Position numbers and translations under genes: made by a program. The notes beneath the pieces are model-generated. The model was not told where the DNA came from, made no database searches, and saw only the letters and a list, made by a program, of their open reading frames with translations. Positions 20,679 to 32,344 of a stretch of DNA of 64,000 nucleotides are shown piece after piece. Origin of the DNA: Westerdykella aurantiaca (lineage: Eukaryota > Ascomycota > Dothideomycetes > Pleosporales > Sporormiaceae); contig JASJFJ010000001.1 in assembly GCA_030412805.1 (NCBI GenBank), forward strand, positions 7,566,501 to 7,630,500, written 5' to 3'. The number at the start of each line of letters is the position of its first letter. Within the stretch, counting starts at the first letter, position 1.

Positions 20679-22684
20679 GAGCAGAAAAGGGATCGACTGG
20701 GCTTGGGAAGGCAAAGCTTCTAGGCTTTAGGAGCGTAGTAACGCTACATTCTAGGCCACTTTATTTACCGTAGAGTAGGTAGATAAAGAAGCGGGGCTTG
20801 AGAGCCTTTACCCTACGCTCTATTTCCTTCGGTTAACGAGTGACTATGGCCTTTTTGCAGAAGGGGTTGCCACTGGGTTTTCTGTCACGTGAGTGTTAAA
20901 GCAATGACTTTCAGACGCCAAATTGTGTCAAGGTGTCAGCGAAGGCGCCCTACTATTGAGTTACCTCAGAGGGCGCCTGCTGTTTTCCCAGTGTCGTCCT
21001 CTGGAGGTGCAGCTCACGCAGCTCATCGTTTCTATTCCCCCGACCATGTGCCCAGCGTCTTCGGGCAAGAAATCGCTAAATGGGTGCCTCCTAGTGTCCA
21101 CGATGACGATATATTCTGCTTTCTCTGGAGTAAAACCGCACTTCGGCGAGCAGGAACCAGGAGGAATGTGGTGGACTTAAGAGCAAGCTAATCGAATTGA
21201 CGCCATAGTACGAGGTGAGAGGTCGAAGCTCACGCTCAATCTTCGAGGGGTATGAGGGAGAGGAGCGCGATATCGGGTCAGGGTCGATCCTCGAGAACCT
21301 TTTGGATAGGAGCCGTGAGGGCAAGCCTAGCTCTCTCTTCAAATTTGTAGGCACTGCGAAAGGGATCCAGAGAAACCAGGGGAAATGGAGAAGTTTTGGA
21401 CTTTTCCACTCCCGTTGGGGCACACTCCAAATATTCTTCACACAGGTTTTCGTCTTGGATGATGGAATAGAACGGAGGTATGGTCCCTCCACGAGATGTA
21501 CATAGCTAGGTAACTGGTGGATGGACATCCAGATGTGCAAGACGGTGAAAGTGCACGGTCCCTGTCGGCATGGGTTTATGTTTTGCCGACGTTTTCGAAC
21601 CAGCCGCAGCACCTGCAGGGCCAGCTCTCCTGAACAGAAAACAAGGACCGCTTTCAATATCATGCCATCCACTCAGATTCCTGATCAACTTGTGTGCACA
21701 TGCGGCGGTTCCACAACGCTTCTCTGTACGCGCTTCGGGAAACACTTTTTAGGGATTCCACGGGGTCACATCTGGGGTAACGCGGGTAGATGGGCTATTT
21801 GATGGCGACGGTTATTCTGGGAACCTCGGGTGACGAAACGGGTGCTCGTACATAAGATAGATATCGAGGCTGGCCATCGGGCTCCGAGTCGCTGGGAGAT
21901 GCGAAGGCTGCGGAAGTTTCCCTCTGGATGGCTTGGTGGAGGCTGAGGACAATCACTTCGATCGAAGCCGCTGCCGAAGAGGAACGCGCCATGTCTGCCT
22001 GAGGAACGCGTGAACGCCCACCGGCAATGAAGCATGGCGCTCGTCGAACCCGACATCCGCCCACCTCATGCACTCCCCGTTTGATACTCCCGCACCGGTA
22101 TGGGCCCATGACGTTGCCTTTTCTAACCTGAACTGTGCTACGATAAGCATAAATCCCCCCAAACTGGCGCCCACTTCCCCTTTCGGCTTGGTATTACAAT
22201 TTTGGGGCCTTTTAAGCGCCAGCTGCAAATATAGGGCTGAGCGGATGGCGCCGCTGACATGCGTCACCGTGTTGCAGGCCGTCTTTGGTGAGGGCCGGGG
22301 TGTCGCAGAGGCGCAGGCCCGGGCGCAATGCTCCCCAGCGACCCAGATCGCTGTCCGAACTGGTCAGCCTCGACGAGAATATGGACGGGCGTGCCGCACG
22401 GTGCACTCGAGAGTCTTCTGACGATGATGCCATGACGAACTTGCAGCAGGGTGGAGGGCCGGGGCGTCGAACGATGTGAACCACCTTATCCCCTCTCCGC
22501 GCCCCTCACCCCCAACTGCTTCTCGATTCTGGCCATCGTTTGTGAGACTGCTCGGTATCGACATGTCTCACGAGTTTCTGTGTACGACAATTTGATTTTT
22601 TTTTCTTCTTTCTTTTTCCTTTGTTCCTTTTTCTCGGGTCTAGGGTTGGGTCGGGGGGCGTTCATCATACATATTCTCTTCAAC
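20679..22684. other. Gene-poor stretch with short inverted repeats
   Basis: 2 kb between two plus-strand genes. Several short ORFs exist on both strands but none has a recognisable domain. GAGCGTAG near 20730 and CTACGCTC near 20812 form an inverted pair just after the transporter stop codon, possibly a 3'-end hairpin. A tighter inverted repeat lies at 20943-20979. The last 150 bp before the next gene are T/C-rich, as in a 5' leader. Confidence 0.5.
20943..20979. repeat. Inverted repeat AGGCGCCCT ... AGGGCGCCT
   Basis: Two 9-bp arms that are perfect reverse complements, separated by about 18 bp. Each arm also contains the palindrome GGCGCC. It could fold as a hairpin or be a binding site; function unknown. 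Confidence 0.7.
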
Positions 22685-24769
22685 ATGTGGATACCTTCAA
22701 CTTCGATAGCCGCGCGAGCGGCTCCAATTACACCAGACAACAAGTCGACAGCAGTCATGATTGCAACATGGATCCTAACGGGTGTCTTTGTTGTCATGTT
22801 TTTGGCACGACAGGCAATACGATTCATTATGGTTCGAAGTCTTGGACTGGACGACTTGTTGATGTTCCTTGCAACGGTAGGTACACAGCAGTTCTTTATG
22901 GGGACCAGACTCAACTGACGGGATCCAGCTGTTCGGCATTGGTCTCTCTGCGACGACCCTGTTGCTCTCTTCCGAAGGCCTCGGAGTATCCCAACCCCTT
23001 ACGATTGCCCGCGCCGACATCCTTATGAAAGGGCTGTACTCCTCGAACTTTCTCTACATAGCATCGTTGTGCTTCACGAAGCTAGCTCTTCTTGCATACA
23101 TCTACGCGACTGTGACTCAGCGCGGCCTGAGGAACGCCGTTGTCGGGGTGGTCGTCTTCATCGTGACCTGGTCCACCGCCTCTCTCCTCGCAGTTGCCTT
23201 CCAGTGCAAACTTCCAAGGCCATGGGCGTCAATGACACTCTCCTGTTATAACATCGTAAGTTATACCTGCAATTTGGAATACCTCTGTCCGAATGATAGC
23301 ATAGGCGCTAACCTTTCTAGGGCATCTTCTGGATCGTTTTCTGTATAATCGACATGACTACCGACGTTGCGATCATTATGCTTTCCGTCAACATGGTCGC
23401 ATATCTCAATGTCGAATTTTCTCGAAAGGCTGCCGTTGTTGCTTGCTTTGCCCCCCGTATCCTGATCATCGCCGTCGCACTTGTTCGCTTGGTCTATCTC
23501 TACCCCATCACTCCACACGACAATCCCGAATTCAATCTCTGGGTCCCAGCAGTTTGCAGCCTAGTACAAGTCTCCCTCAGCATTAGTACGGCATGTCTTC
23601 CGTTCATGAAACCGTTCTTCGATGAACGCGAATCAAGGCGTCGATGTGTCGGGAATCTGCGGAACAAGGGCCGGAGATTTGGAGGGCTCAGCAATGGAAA
23701 TGCGCGGACTTTTTATCCTTCACACAAGAAGGGTAAAGAACTGCATTCTATCGACTCAAACGTTCCCTATGAGCGCAGTCCAGATATTTCGCCCCGGATA
23801 CCAACCCCTGCACCGCTGAGTCCGTTGGCACCTCCCATCTACAGCTCCCCAAGAGCTACGCCAGCTAGCCCAAAGGGAAGCTCCAAGAGTCCAAGCCTAA
23901 AGTTGCATATTCCGCCTTCACAGCCAACTCAGGCTACTACCGCCGACCTTGTCAGTCCTCAGACTGCAAGCTCTGCAGCTTTATCGCCGCACTGTCTGTC
24001 TCCCTGTTCTCCTCAACCGCTCCTTTCACCTCACGGCATCTCTCCCATTAGAGACCCCACACCGCCGCCACCGTCTTACAGCCCGCGTGCAGCGGTTCCA
24101 AGCTCGCATTATGGTAGCACAACGAAATGGGGCCCCACCCCGAATACGCGCAATTCACCGCCATCTCCTCGGTTCTCGTTGTTCCCTTCACCAGTAAGCG
24201 GTCCCCGTGGGCGTTACGCTGTCATACCACAAAACCGCCGCCCTCAAGCTCAGAAATACCCGATCCGAAAGAGCAGTTTGAGGCAAAGAGCCGACAACCG
24301 CCGTGCCACTGTGAAGTTCGCGGTCGCTCCGAATCCGGCCAATCCAAGTCCCAGCACCACAATCTCCTCCTCGCGCTACTCCAAACCCACGCCAGCCCAA
24401 AGCATCAGCACGGGTCCCTCTATTCCATCTTACTACTTCCACACCCCACCTACATCCAGTCCGCCTTCTTTCCCTGTACCGCAACCGCCGAGCCCACATC
24501 GCCAACGAAACCAGCGGATTCTTTCCCCCCGAAACTCGTCCCACAAAGACCAAATCAGCCCGACTTCTCCGTCAGCCGCAAACGCCGTCCCAACGCCACC
24601 CCGCACGCCACTCACGTTTTGGAGAGATGACACATCGCCGGAAAGTGCGGCACCGAATACCGCGGACACGGAGATGCATGCGAATTGTCCGTGGGAGATT
24701 GAGCACATGCCGCTTGTGCAGAACGTTAGGCGGGATTCACCAAAGATCGTGATGCGGCGGGCCTCATAG
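22685..24769 (+). CDS. Pth11-like / fungal rhodopsin-domain integral membrane protein
   Basis: Three exons (22685-22876, 22929-23255, 23321-24769) give 655 residues. The N-terminal 270 residues or so carry seven hydrophobic helices, among them MIATWILTGVFVVMFLARQ, NAVVGVVVFIVTWSTASLLA, IFWIVFCIIDMTTDVAIIML and VVACFAPRILIIAVALVRL. The pattern LGLDDLLMFLA after the first helix, GVSQPLTI, and the helix carrying DMTTDVAI are typical of the fungal rhodopsin-like (Pth11-related) superfamily. The C-terminal 380 residues are disordered and very rich in Ser and Pro, probably cytoplasmic. Some members of this superfamily act as G-protein-coupled or surface-sensing receptors (Pth11 in Magnaporthe); most have no known ligand. 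There is no extracellular CFEM domain. The first two introns fall at phase 0 between helices. Confidence 0.85.
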
Positions 24770-25604
24770 CGGTTGCGATTTTATGGCATCTTCAGTTTTC
24801 TTCCCTTTGTGATTGGGTAATGTACAGTACATATGCATAGGAGGCAGCAGGACGGCACGAATCTCATTTGTTATGCATTCGGCGGGGAAGACGTGGGTTG
24901 CATGGCGCGGCGTTCTCCGTTTGATCTATCGAACTACGAGGTTGGGTATGATGAGTGTTGGATGGCATCCTGAACTATATGAAAGGCATGATGGGAGGGT
25001 ATGCTACAGGCATTTCCAGTTCTCAGTTGTATTACTATCTTTATTCTATTTCTAGTTAAACCCATTCTATTGAACTAATTTCTTTAGAGGTAAATACACC
25101 AAGCCGGCTGTTTGGCCTGGGCTATCTCTGAAGTGGATTTTTTTTTCACGCAGTTCACTTCCAAGAGCCGTGATATTTTAGCATGAACGCTTATCCCGGC
25201 ATATACCAGGCACCACGGACACCGCCGTTATGCATGCGGGAGTGCCGTCGCCGAGCATGGCTGTGCTAGGGATATGGCGCTTTAACCTTGCGGCACAGCG
25301 CGAACGCGGCGGCGGCGGCGCGGGTGTGGCTGTGAGTTCCAGTGCACACTGCAGGAGGCTTGATTGGAAGTCAATATTCGCCGTCGATTACGACTGAAAT
25401 CCACGATCGCTTCCGAAGCTATGGGTGGATAGCGGAAACGATAATCGATTTGTCGCTTCAAAGTTCCAGGAATAGTCGAAGGTGCTGCCTTCTGGATAGG
25501 CGAACTGATGTGAAGGAGGCGCAGCGCCGTGAAGTGTCGAAAACTCCCGTGGTAATGAGATCCAAAGACAAGTCTTCGAGAACTTTCGGTTAACCTAGCT
25601 CTTC
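24770..25604. other. Intergenic, convergent
   Basis: 3' flanks of the Pth11-like gene and of the proline-rich hypothetical gene. No supported coding sequence. Confidence 0.55.
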
Positions 25605-26426
25605 TCACTGGCTCCTGGAAATCTCGCTATCGTTCTCCCTTAACGATAAGCCGGTAAGATTTGGTAGTGAATCTAACGATAAGCAGGCGAAATCTGGCAG
25701 TGGATCTTGCTCTGCTTGCGTTGATTGCGATTGCCGGTGTGCGGCGGCGTCACTTCGTGCTTGCCTTGCCGCCAAAGCACGACGAAATCGCTCTTCAAGC
25801 CGCAAGATGTAGCTGAAAGCATCGGGAGAGTTCGCTAGGGTCTACAACGAGGGTAAGTACACCGTCGTATTTGATACTATACAGGGATCTCATACCTGCA
25901 TCTCGGAGTGGCTGTAGGCACGAGGAGGCATAGCACTCTCTCCGTTCCTCCAGGCTCGCAAAAGCTGCCTGCTTCTTTGGAGAACTAGACTTCGACCATC
26001 ACGCACAGGGCGGCCAGCGCGGCCCCGGAGTATTGTTTCGTTACTCCGTCTTCGTCGTTCGGCAGGTAGACGACGACTATCACGAGGAGCGACTCGTAGG
26101 GAACGCCGAGAAAAAATTCCTGAATATGCGGGAACGGCGGGAGCTGCGTTTGAGGGAGATGGTATCGGCGGATACGCAGCAGGCGTCGAGTAGGGAACCG
26201 GTGGGTCTAGTATCGTTTGACATATTCCAGGCAATATTAGAGGTCCAACATTTGGGTCTAGAGGATAGAGCGGCGGGCGTGGTGGTGGACATAGCAGTTG
26301 GGAGACAGGGCGCTCTTCGAGCCCTTCTCGCTGCGTAAGATGCTGGAAGACTAGGTGATGGGAGTCGCCGTCCCCATGGCCAGCGTGATACTGGCTGTTT
26401 GAACTCGGCTGCCCTTGATAAGCCAT
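25605..26426 (-). CDS. Proline/arginine-rich hypothetical protein
   Basis: Proposed two-exon gene (26426-25896, 25841-25605), 255 residues. The 54-bp intron has donor GTATGA and acceptor TTGTAG, both at phase 0, and joins YSHSEMQ to TLANSPDAFSYILRLEERFR. Residues 1-105 are Pro/Tyr/Gln-rich. Residues 105-165 are Arg-rich (RRLPAERRRRSNE). The C-terminal part starts with a charged helix (LRLEERFRRALAARQARSD) and ends with a Leu-rich stretch containing two LSL(D/R) repeats. I do not recognise a family. Support is the good intron and an ORF continuing across it. It may be lineage-specific, or may have an extra upstream exon. No function is proposed. Confidence 0.45.
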
Positions 26427-27054
26427 CTTGAATATATGTTTTCAGTAGGCTGACTCAAATCGAAGGTGGGTTCCACACAGCGTATAGTCGTTGAGAGCAG
26501 AGCGTGGAAATGAACGGAGAGCGGAGGAAGGCGTGCATGCGTTAGGGGTATCTGCAACGGCGCGATCCAATACGCCTGTTGAGAATAGAGATGTCATGGG
26601 ATATGCAAGTATAGAATCATGTGAAGCGAGATATGTGACGTCCCATCCACAGGTCTACTCCCCGCGTTCTGTCATCGAAAATTAAGTATTCGGCCCGTAA
26701 GCGATTTTTAGATGATACCAGATGAGAATGAAACTCATCTACAGGTTCTGCGAAGCCACTTCATAGAAAAATTTAAGGAATTGATTATCAGACTGACTAT
26801 CCGCGGCGTCGCGACTTGTCACATGAAACTGTACTATTAGCTTCCCAGTCTTGGTTTCGGAAAATTTCCCCGCTCAACTCGTCATCAGCACCTCACCTTT
26901 CATTACAGAATCCTCTAGCCTATAGTGGGAAGATTCTTGCCATAGGTGGGTGTGACGGGGTGGTGGCTGTGGTCTCTCAATGGGTGAACCAATACAGATT
27001 CTCCAAAGGTACATTTTGCTTTCCTACTCACATCCAGGAACAAACATGACCAAC
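26427..27054. other. Intergenic
   Basis: Upstream of the proline-rich gene and 3' flank of the thiolase gene. Nothing recognised. Confidence 0.5.
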
Positions 27055-28480
27055 CTACAACCGACTTTGCAGCTTCTCCAGGGTATCACCGAGCGCGTAA
27101 TCATTCCTCGTTGTCTTGCTCCTGACCTTCTCGCCCTCCTCCTTGGTCACATATCTCGCTTCGGTAGCAGGGTTGTACGAGAACTGACTAGACTTGACAA
27201 TTTCCTCATCGCTGAGCTTTCGGTTCATGCCGCCATCGGCACGCTTGTAGATAGTGATGACGACAGCCCCACCGAGGCCAAGATTGTGCTGCAGAGCAAT
27301 GTCGGCATCCACGAGCCTGTTATTTGCCCAGCCTCGGAGCTGCCAGGTCAACTCTGCGCATTGAGCAAGACCAGTTGCACCGAGGGGATGCCCCTTGGAA
27401 ATGAGACCTCCTGAGGGATTGACAATGGGGCCCTTTCCACCGTAGGTGATGTCACCGCGGCGAACCATCTCGTGCGCCTTTCCGGGCTCGCTGAAGCCGA
27501 GTCCCTCGAGGAGAATCAATTCGTTCGCAGAGAAGCAGTCGTGCACTTCGCACACCTTGATGTCCTTGGGGCTAACACCAGCCTCCTTGTAGGCAGCCTG
27601 AGCCGCACGCTTAGTCATGTCGAAACCAACAAGGTCCATGCTGCTCTTAGAGTAGAGTTGTGGGGAGTCTGTAAAGAGAGTCTGCCCAGCCATAAGGATA
27701 GCTTGGCTCTTCAGGTGAGGACGCTCATCAAGGAACTTCTGAGAGACGATAACGGCGGCACCAGCGCCGTCAGAGGTGGGAGAACACTGCAGCTTGGTAA
27801 GGGGGAAGTGAATGATGGGCGACTTTTCGATCTCCTCCAGTGTATACTTCTGCTGGAACTGTGCGTAGGGGTTTCTCTGGGAGTGTTCGTGGCTGATTCG
27901 TGCAATCTCCGCAAAATCGCGGGACTCAGCGCCGTACTTCTCCATGTACTCCCGACCAGCGTTTGCGAAGTACTGGGCATTGGGCGGGGAATCAGTGACA
28001 CCTCGAGTGTCCGCCATCATGCGCATGGAGAGGCCCATTGGAGAGGGGCGGTCGCCCCAGACAGATTTGATGGAGCCGGGATTCATCTGTTCGAAGCCGA
28101 TAACAAGAGCGCAGTCGATGGCGCCGTTCTTGATAAGAGTGCGTGCCATGTGCAGGCCGGTAGAGCCAGTGGCGCAGGCATTGTTGGTGTTGTAGATGGG
28201 AATTCTGGTCACGGTCAGTACGGATCGTGTCTTTGTCTGCGGGATAACCCTACTGGCTCATTCCGAATTGATAGAAAATGCGCTGCCCGCTGGTGGTGTC
28301 TCCATAACAGTAGCACGCAATGCCCGTCTCGACGTCGTCGTAGTTGATCTGGGCATCCAGCATAGCCTTCACACCTGCTTCATATCCGATCTCGGGATAG
28401 AAGCGCTGCTTTCGCGGCTTGATGAACTTGGTGAGGCCAACACCGAGGACATAGGCCGGGATATCGTTTTTGGGCGCCAT
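27055..28480 (-). CDS. Peroxisomal SCPx/SCP2-type 3-ketoacyl-CoA thiolase
   Basis: Two exons (28480-28254, 28204-27055) give 458 residues; the 49-bp intron (28205-28253) restores FGMSQIPIYNTNNACATGST. Catalytic elements of the SCP2-thiolase class are present: the nucleophile Cys in NNACATGS, the His in EVHDCFSANELILLEGLGF, and the C-terminal block NPSGGLISKGHPLGATGLAQ. The last three residues are SRL, a peroxisomal PTS1 signal. The sterol-carrier SCP2 domain fused in animal SCPx is absent, as is usual in fungi. The enzyme should cleave 3-ketoacyl-CoA, probably of branched or long-chain substrates, in peroxisomal beta-oxidation. Acetoacetyl-CoA thiolase activity is an alternative but fits the motifs less well. 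Start: MAPKNDIPAYVLGVGLTKF is the normal N-terminus of this family. Confidence 0.93.
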
Positions 28481-29068
28481 TTTGGAGGAGAAGAGCTGAT
28501 GTTACCGATTAGATTCTAAAATCAAGCGTGTCTAAGAGCGAGATATAACAGCTCGACCTGTGAGGTTGGGATAAGCTATGGCGAGTCCATGGGCCGGGGC
28601 CGAGGTTGAAGTCAGGGGTACCACGATGAATACCCCACCTCTCTGCATTTTCGAGTCATTGGCCGGGGAAGCATGGGAAAGGTAAGTCCACTGATATTCA
28701 TTTTAGTGATCCTTAGAAATACAAGTGGTCATCTTCTAATGAAGTTGGAGACGGTGATGAGATGGAAGAGTTTGGGTTAGGATAGTTTGGTGTGTGGAGA
28801 ACACCTCGGTACTAAGGACCACACCAATGCGTCACTTGGATGATATGCAGAACCAGAAATATGACCATGGCGTATGATACTACATATCGGCGTCGAAAGG
28901 GAACTACTTACCAATCCCCAAATTTCACTGTGAACGGAAACTGTTGTGATCACGTGATATAATCATCCACCCCAAACTGTTTGTCAGCCTTGAGCCTGTA
29001 ACATGGAGAGGGATCTCAAAATCGGCTATATTCCTCTTCAGAATTTAATGACACAAACATGGGACCGC
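28481..29068. other. Intergenic
   Basis: Promoter region of the thiolase and 3' flank of the GH114-like gene. No ORF of note. Confidence 0.5.
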
Positions 29069-30222
29069 CTATCTTCCGCCCATCCGCCTCCACATTTTCT
29101 CCCTCGCCCAACTCCTCCTCACAATGCCACTCGTCCCCGCCATCCTCCGGTCCACATCCTTCGTTTTCGTGATTTCCGCGCTCCCATCACAGAACATGAT
29201 GAATCCATCCAGTGCCAACGTTTTGATAATCGAATTGATCTTGAGGTACGGATTCTCCAAGCTCGCCCCCTTTTCATCCAAATTGCACAATTTCCTTCTC
29301 AGCTTCTCGTCCCTCAGACCGGGGAAATTCACGTTGTTGATGCGGAACTTGCTGGGGTCCAATGCGACGCCGTCATCGCTCCACTTCCCCGTGTAAGTGT
29401 AGTTCACGTATTCCACTTCGAAGACAGGCTTGCCCTCCAAGCCAGGCTTGGGTGCGGTAGTGAAGTTCGCGTACGCGGTGCAGTTGAGGTACTGGACGCA
29501 TTCTTCCGAGATGGCGAAGTCGACGTCCGGGAAAATGTCGCCGAGGATTTCGATGCAGTTTTTGATGCCGACAGACATTCCCTTGTTGCGGGCGTAGGCG
29601 GAGATCTTGTGGAGGTACGTTACGGTGTCGCCTGGAGTGATTTCGGGCGTGAAGCCGTTGTCGTTCGAATAGACATCTGACGACGTCAGTTTTAGCAGAC
29701 CAGTTAAGAAGAGTCAGACACACCGACGTTGTCTGGCTCAATGGCGTTGCAGCCTTTGCTTGCGGCTAGATCAATCCGCTTCTTGATTACGTCGAAGACG
29801 TTCGGTCGTCGAATATCAAGATATCTCTCCCCCGGCCAGTCGGGCAACTCTTTCCCAAGGTCCTGCCTCTTGAACTGATTGTAGTCATCTCGCCAGTTCT
29901 CGGCCGTCGCCGCAGAGAAGTAGCAGATCACTTTCTGACCCAAATCGTTCATTTTTCTGATCGTCTCCTCGGGGGTGTAGAACATGTCAACTTCGTATAT
30001 GCCTGCCAGTGGTCGGATGTAGTCGTCGTCGACATCGGGGATGCCCGTGAGGATGAATTGGATGTTCGACTTCATCGGCGGCTTCCAATAACTAGATTGA
30101 CGGTAATCGAGGGAGACGCGCTCGACAGTCACGGGCTCGGATAATGGAAGATCCCCTGTTGGTATCGCATTGCTGAATGTCGCGGCTCCCAGTATAGGGA
30201 GGAACGAGGCTACTCGCACCAT
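29069..30222 (-). CDS. Secreted GH114-like glycoside hydrolase (endo-alpha-1,4-polygalactosaminidase type)
   Basis: Two exons (30222-29724, 29676-29069) give 368 residues. The signal peptide is MVRVASFLPILGAATFSNA. A TIM-barrel domain follows: W near residue 46, IQFILTG, VICYFSAATAENWRDDY, WPGERYLDIRR, and GCNAIEPDNV joined by the intron to DVYSNDNGF, then FAISEECVQYLNC. The acidic residues of CYFSA..E, the EPDN block and SEEC match the GH114 barrel pattern. Characterised GH114 enzymes (fungal Ega3 and related proteins) cleave deacetylated galactosaminogalactan outside the cell. The C-terminal 130 residues contain a segment ending in an Arg/Trp-rich tail. Activity on galactosamine polymers is inferred from family membership. 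The gene stands alone, without the galactosaminogalactan synthesis genes beside it. Confidence 0.85.
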
Positions 30223-31299
30223 CTTGGAGACTTCCCAGCGCCCTGTGAAAATTTCAGCGGGTATAGAATGCCAGAGCGTCTAAATGCCCCTACATATATC
30301 AGATCCAACCTCCCAGAACACATATATGGCGTTGAAATCATATATGTTGATCAGCGGTTAGTGTACCATTTTGGGAAAGCAACACAGTTCCGGGAATACT
30401 CCCGACGGGTATTGATTGGTGCGCATGCTGCTATATAGTAACAGTGCCTGAAAATACGCGTGTGTAGTGCTCATTAATGAAAGAGCAGATGAATTCTATG
30501 CAGGAGAGGGACGCAGTGTCAGTATGGTCAATCTAGATGAGGCCGTGGTAGTTGTGATAGGTATTGGAGTCGCTTGCGGGCGTCGATCCTGGTTATTGAT
30601 ATTAAAGGCACCGAACATCTTGCCTAGATCGAGATCGGAGTTTCTCATGTCTGGACTCTGGGAAATCTTGATACTACTTCAGGTGTCGGCTGTCGTAGCA
30701 CCGGTAGGGTGTCATCATTGAGGATGGAGATTACGGCAGCGCGGCGCGATGCGAAAGGGGACCGACGGAGTGGGCATTACGCAGAGTTTGATGATGAATG
30801 AGAAGAAGACACATCGAGTCAGAAGCGTTGGAAGGGGATCGTAAGCTGGGGGCCTTACATAGATACGAAGTTCAGCGCATCTGTGGTACGCGCGTCAAAA
30901 ATGCGAAATGGTTGCACCAAGTCAGCGCACTGCCACATTCCAGCGAACCCCTATCTGATGCCGACTCGATACCCCCAGTTACTGTCAGCAGAAGGCAGAA
31001 CCACAGCTCTTCATTGTTGTCCGGACACCCATCTTCTTTCCTCCAGAGATCACGGGGTACTGATCATTAGCCACTAAATTTTGAATCATGTGTAATCAGG
31101 TATATTACCGTCGATATGAAATTGTCAATGGTATTTTGCGTAATGAATCAAGACGTAAGGAAATGCGAAGTCCTATGCAGCGTTGCGATCTTCCAAAAAA
31201 ACATATGACCAGATGATGTAAAGCGAGCCCAAACCAAAGAAATCTATAGGATACCACTCCGTTCTGCTCTCTAAAGTAGGAAAGAACAAAAGACCGAAT
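30223..31299. other. Intergenic
   Basis: 1.1 kb between two minus-strand genes. No supported ORF or repeat. Confidence 0.5.
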
Positions 31300-32232
31300 C
31301 TAAGCGCGGTCGATCATCTCGACGCTACTGCTTCCGCTCAGAGCCTTATGGTCTCCCCCCTTTCCAATTGTATTACCCAATGCTGGGAAGCAATACCCAG
31401 GATGGAAAATCGTAAGAGCGAGAACCGCAAGGACAATCATCACACCCTCCAGGACGATGAATTCGACCTCGGTCCTCATCAAGTCATTTCCCCACCCTCC
31501 CGTAAGCTCTGGTATGCGGTAAATGCATCGAGCGAGGATTGTGACATAGGCAGTCATGGTGGCCCCGACAAAGACGCGAAACTTCTTTGAGTGGAAGAGG
31601 GTCAAAGCCTCGTCCGATAATTCGTCGCGATGGCGGTGCGTGCGGAAAGTGTACTCGGCCAGGAAGTATCCAAAGACGCCCAAGCATACGACCTGCCAGA
31701 TGACTCCGGCAATCATGAGATTGGTGCCGACGTCGAGAAGGCTGCTACCGTCGTCGGCGGTGGCTGCAATACCTCCTCCAGCGCCTTGGAGGACGAGCGA
31801 GAGGATATCCCCACTGATGAAGAGCCAAGTGTACCATCTCGGCCGAAGCCTTGACCAGCGCTCTCCGAAATTGATGACGATGTGTTTCAGAGTGAGGTAG
31901 ACACCGGCAGCGATAAAGGCGGGCGAAATGATGAGGCAGCAGATCTGGATCTGGAAACCGAGCTCGTCATAGGGGTTGTTCCATAGTAGAATGCGACCAA
32001 CATAACCAATCCCTTCGCCTAAGCACCCGAATCCCAATGCGATCATGAAGGTCCATGTCTTGTATTTGATGCCGAGGACGAGCTGGATGAATAAGCAGAG
32101 GAAAAATATCGCGGCAAAGAAACCGTTGGCGCCGATGCTGGGTGTATAGCCGTATAACGTGCCCTCGACAGGGCAAATGTCGGACACTTCTATGCAGGTG
32201 TCCGGGACGAGTACTCTGGGAGGAGGACTCAT
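31300..32232 (-). CDS. RTA1-like seven-helix membrane protein
   Basis: Single exon, 310 residues. Seven hydrophobic segments are visible, starting with FFAAIFFLCLFIQLVLGI. RTA1-family hallmarks include GEGIGYVGRILL after helix 2, ISPAFIAAGVYLTL in helix 3, and the loop WLFISGDILSLVLQGAGGG. RTA1, RTM1 and RSB1 of yeast belong to this family; members confer resistance to 7-aminocholesterol, toxic lipids or sphingoid bases and are thought to move or bind lipids at the plasma membrane. Which substrate applies here cannot be told. The short tail after helix 7 is hydrophilic (SGSSSVEMIDRA). A TATA box lies 107 bp upstream. Confidence 0.92.
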   Translation of the reverse strand: MSPPPRVLVPDTCIEVSDICPVEGTLYGYTPSIGANGFFAAIFFLCLFIQLVLGIKYKTWTFMIALGFGCLGEGIGYVGRILLWNNPYDELGFQIQICCLIISPAFIAAGVYLTLKHIVINFGERWSRLRPRWYTWLFISGDILSLVLQGAGGGIAATADDGSSLLDVGTNLMIAGVIWQVVCLGVFGYFLAEYTFRTHRHRDELSDEALTLFHSKKFRVFVGATMTAYVTILARCIYRIPELTGGWGNDLMRTEVEFIVLEGVMIVLAVLALTIFHPGYCFPALGNTIGKGGDHKALSGSSSVEMIDRA

Positions 32233-32338
32233 TTTTGCTCAATGTTGGAATTGGGAGGAAGTTAGATGGCTGATGACTGTGGAGAAAGGCGGAAAGGACC
32301 ACTGCCAGGAAAAGAACAGGAGAAGAGGTACAAAGGGA

Positions 32339-32344
32339 TTTATA
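32339..32344 (-). promoter_or_regulatory. TATA box upstream of the RTA1-like gene
   Basis: TATAAA on the minus strand within CTTATAAATCCC, about 107 bp before the start codon. Position suits a TATA-containing, stress-regulated promoter; inferred. Confidence 0.45.

Noticed and set aside
21091..21672. 193-residue minus-strand frame between the ThrE-like and Pth11-like genes
   Set aside because: Composition is not protein-like and no family resemblance was found.
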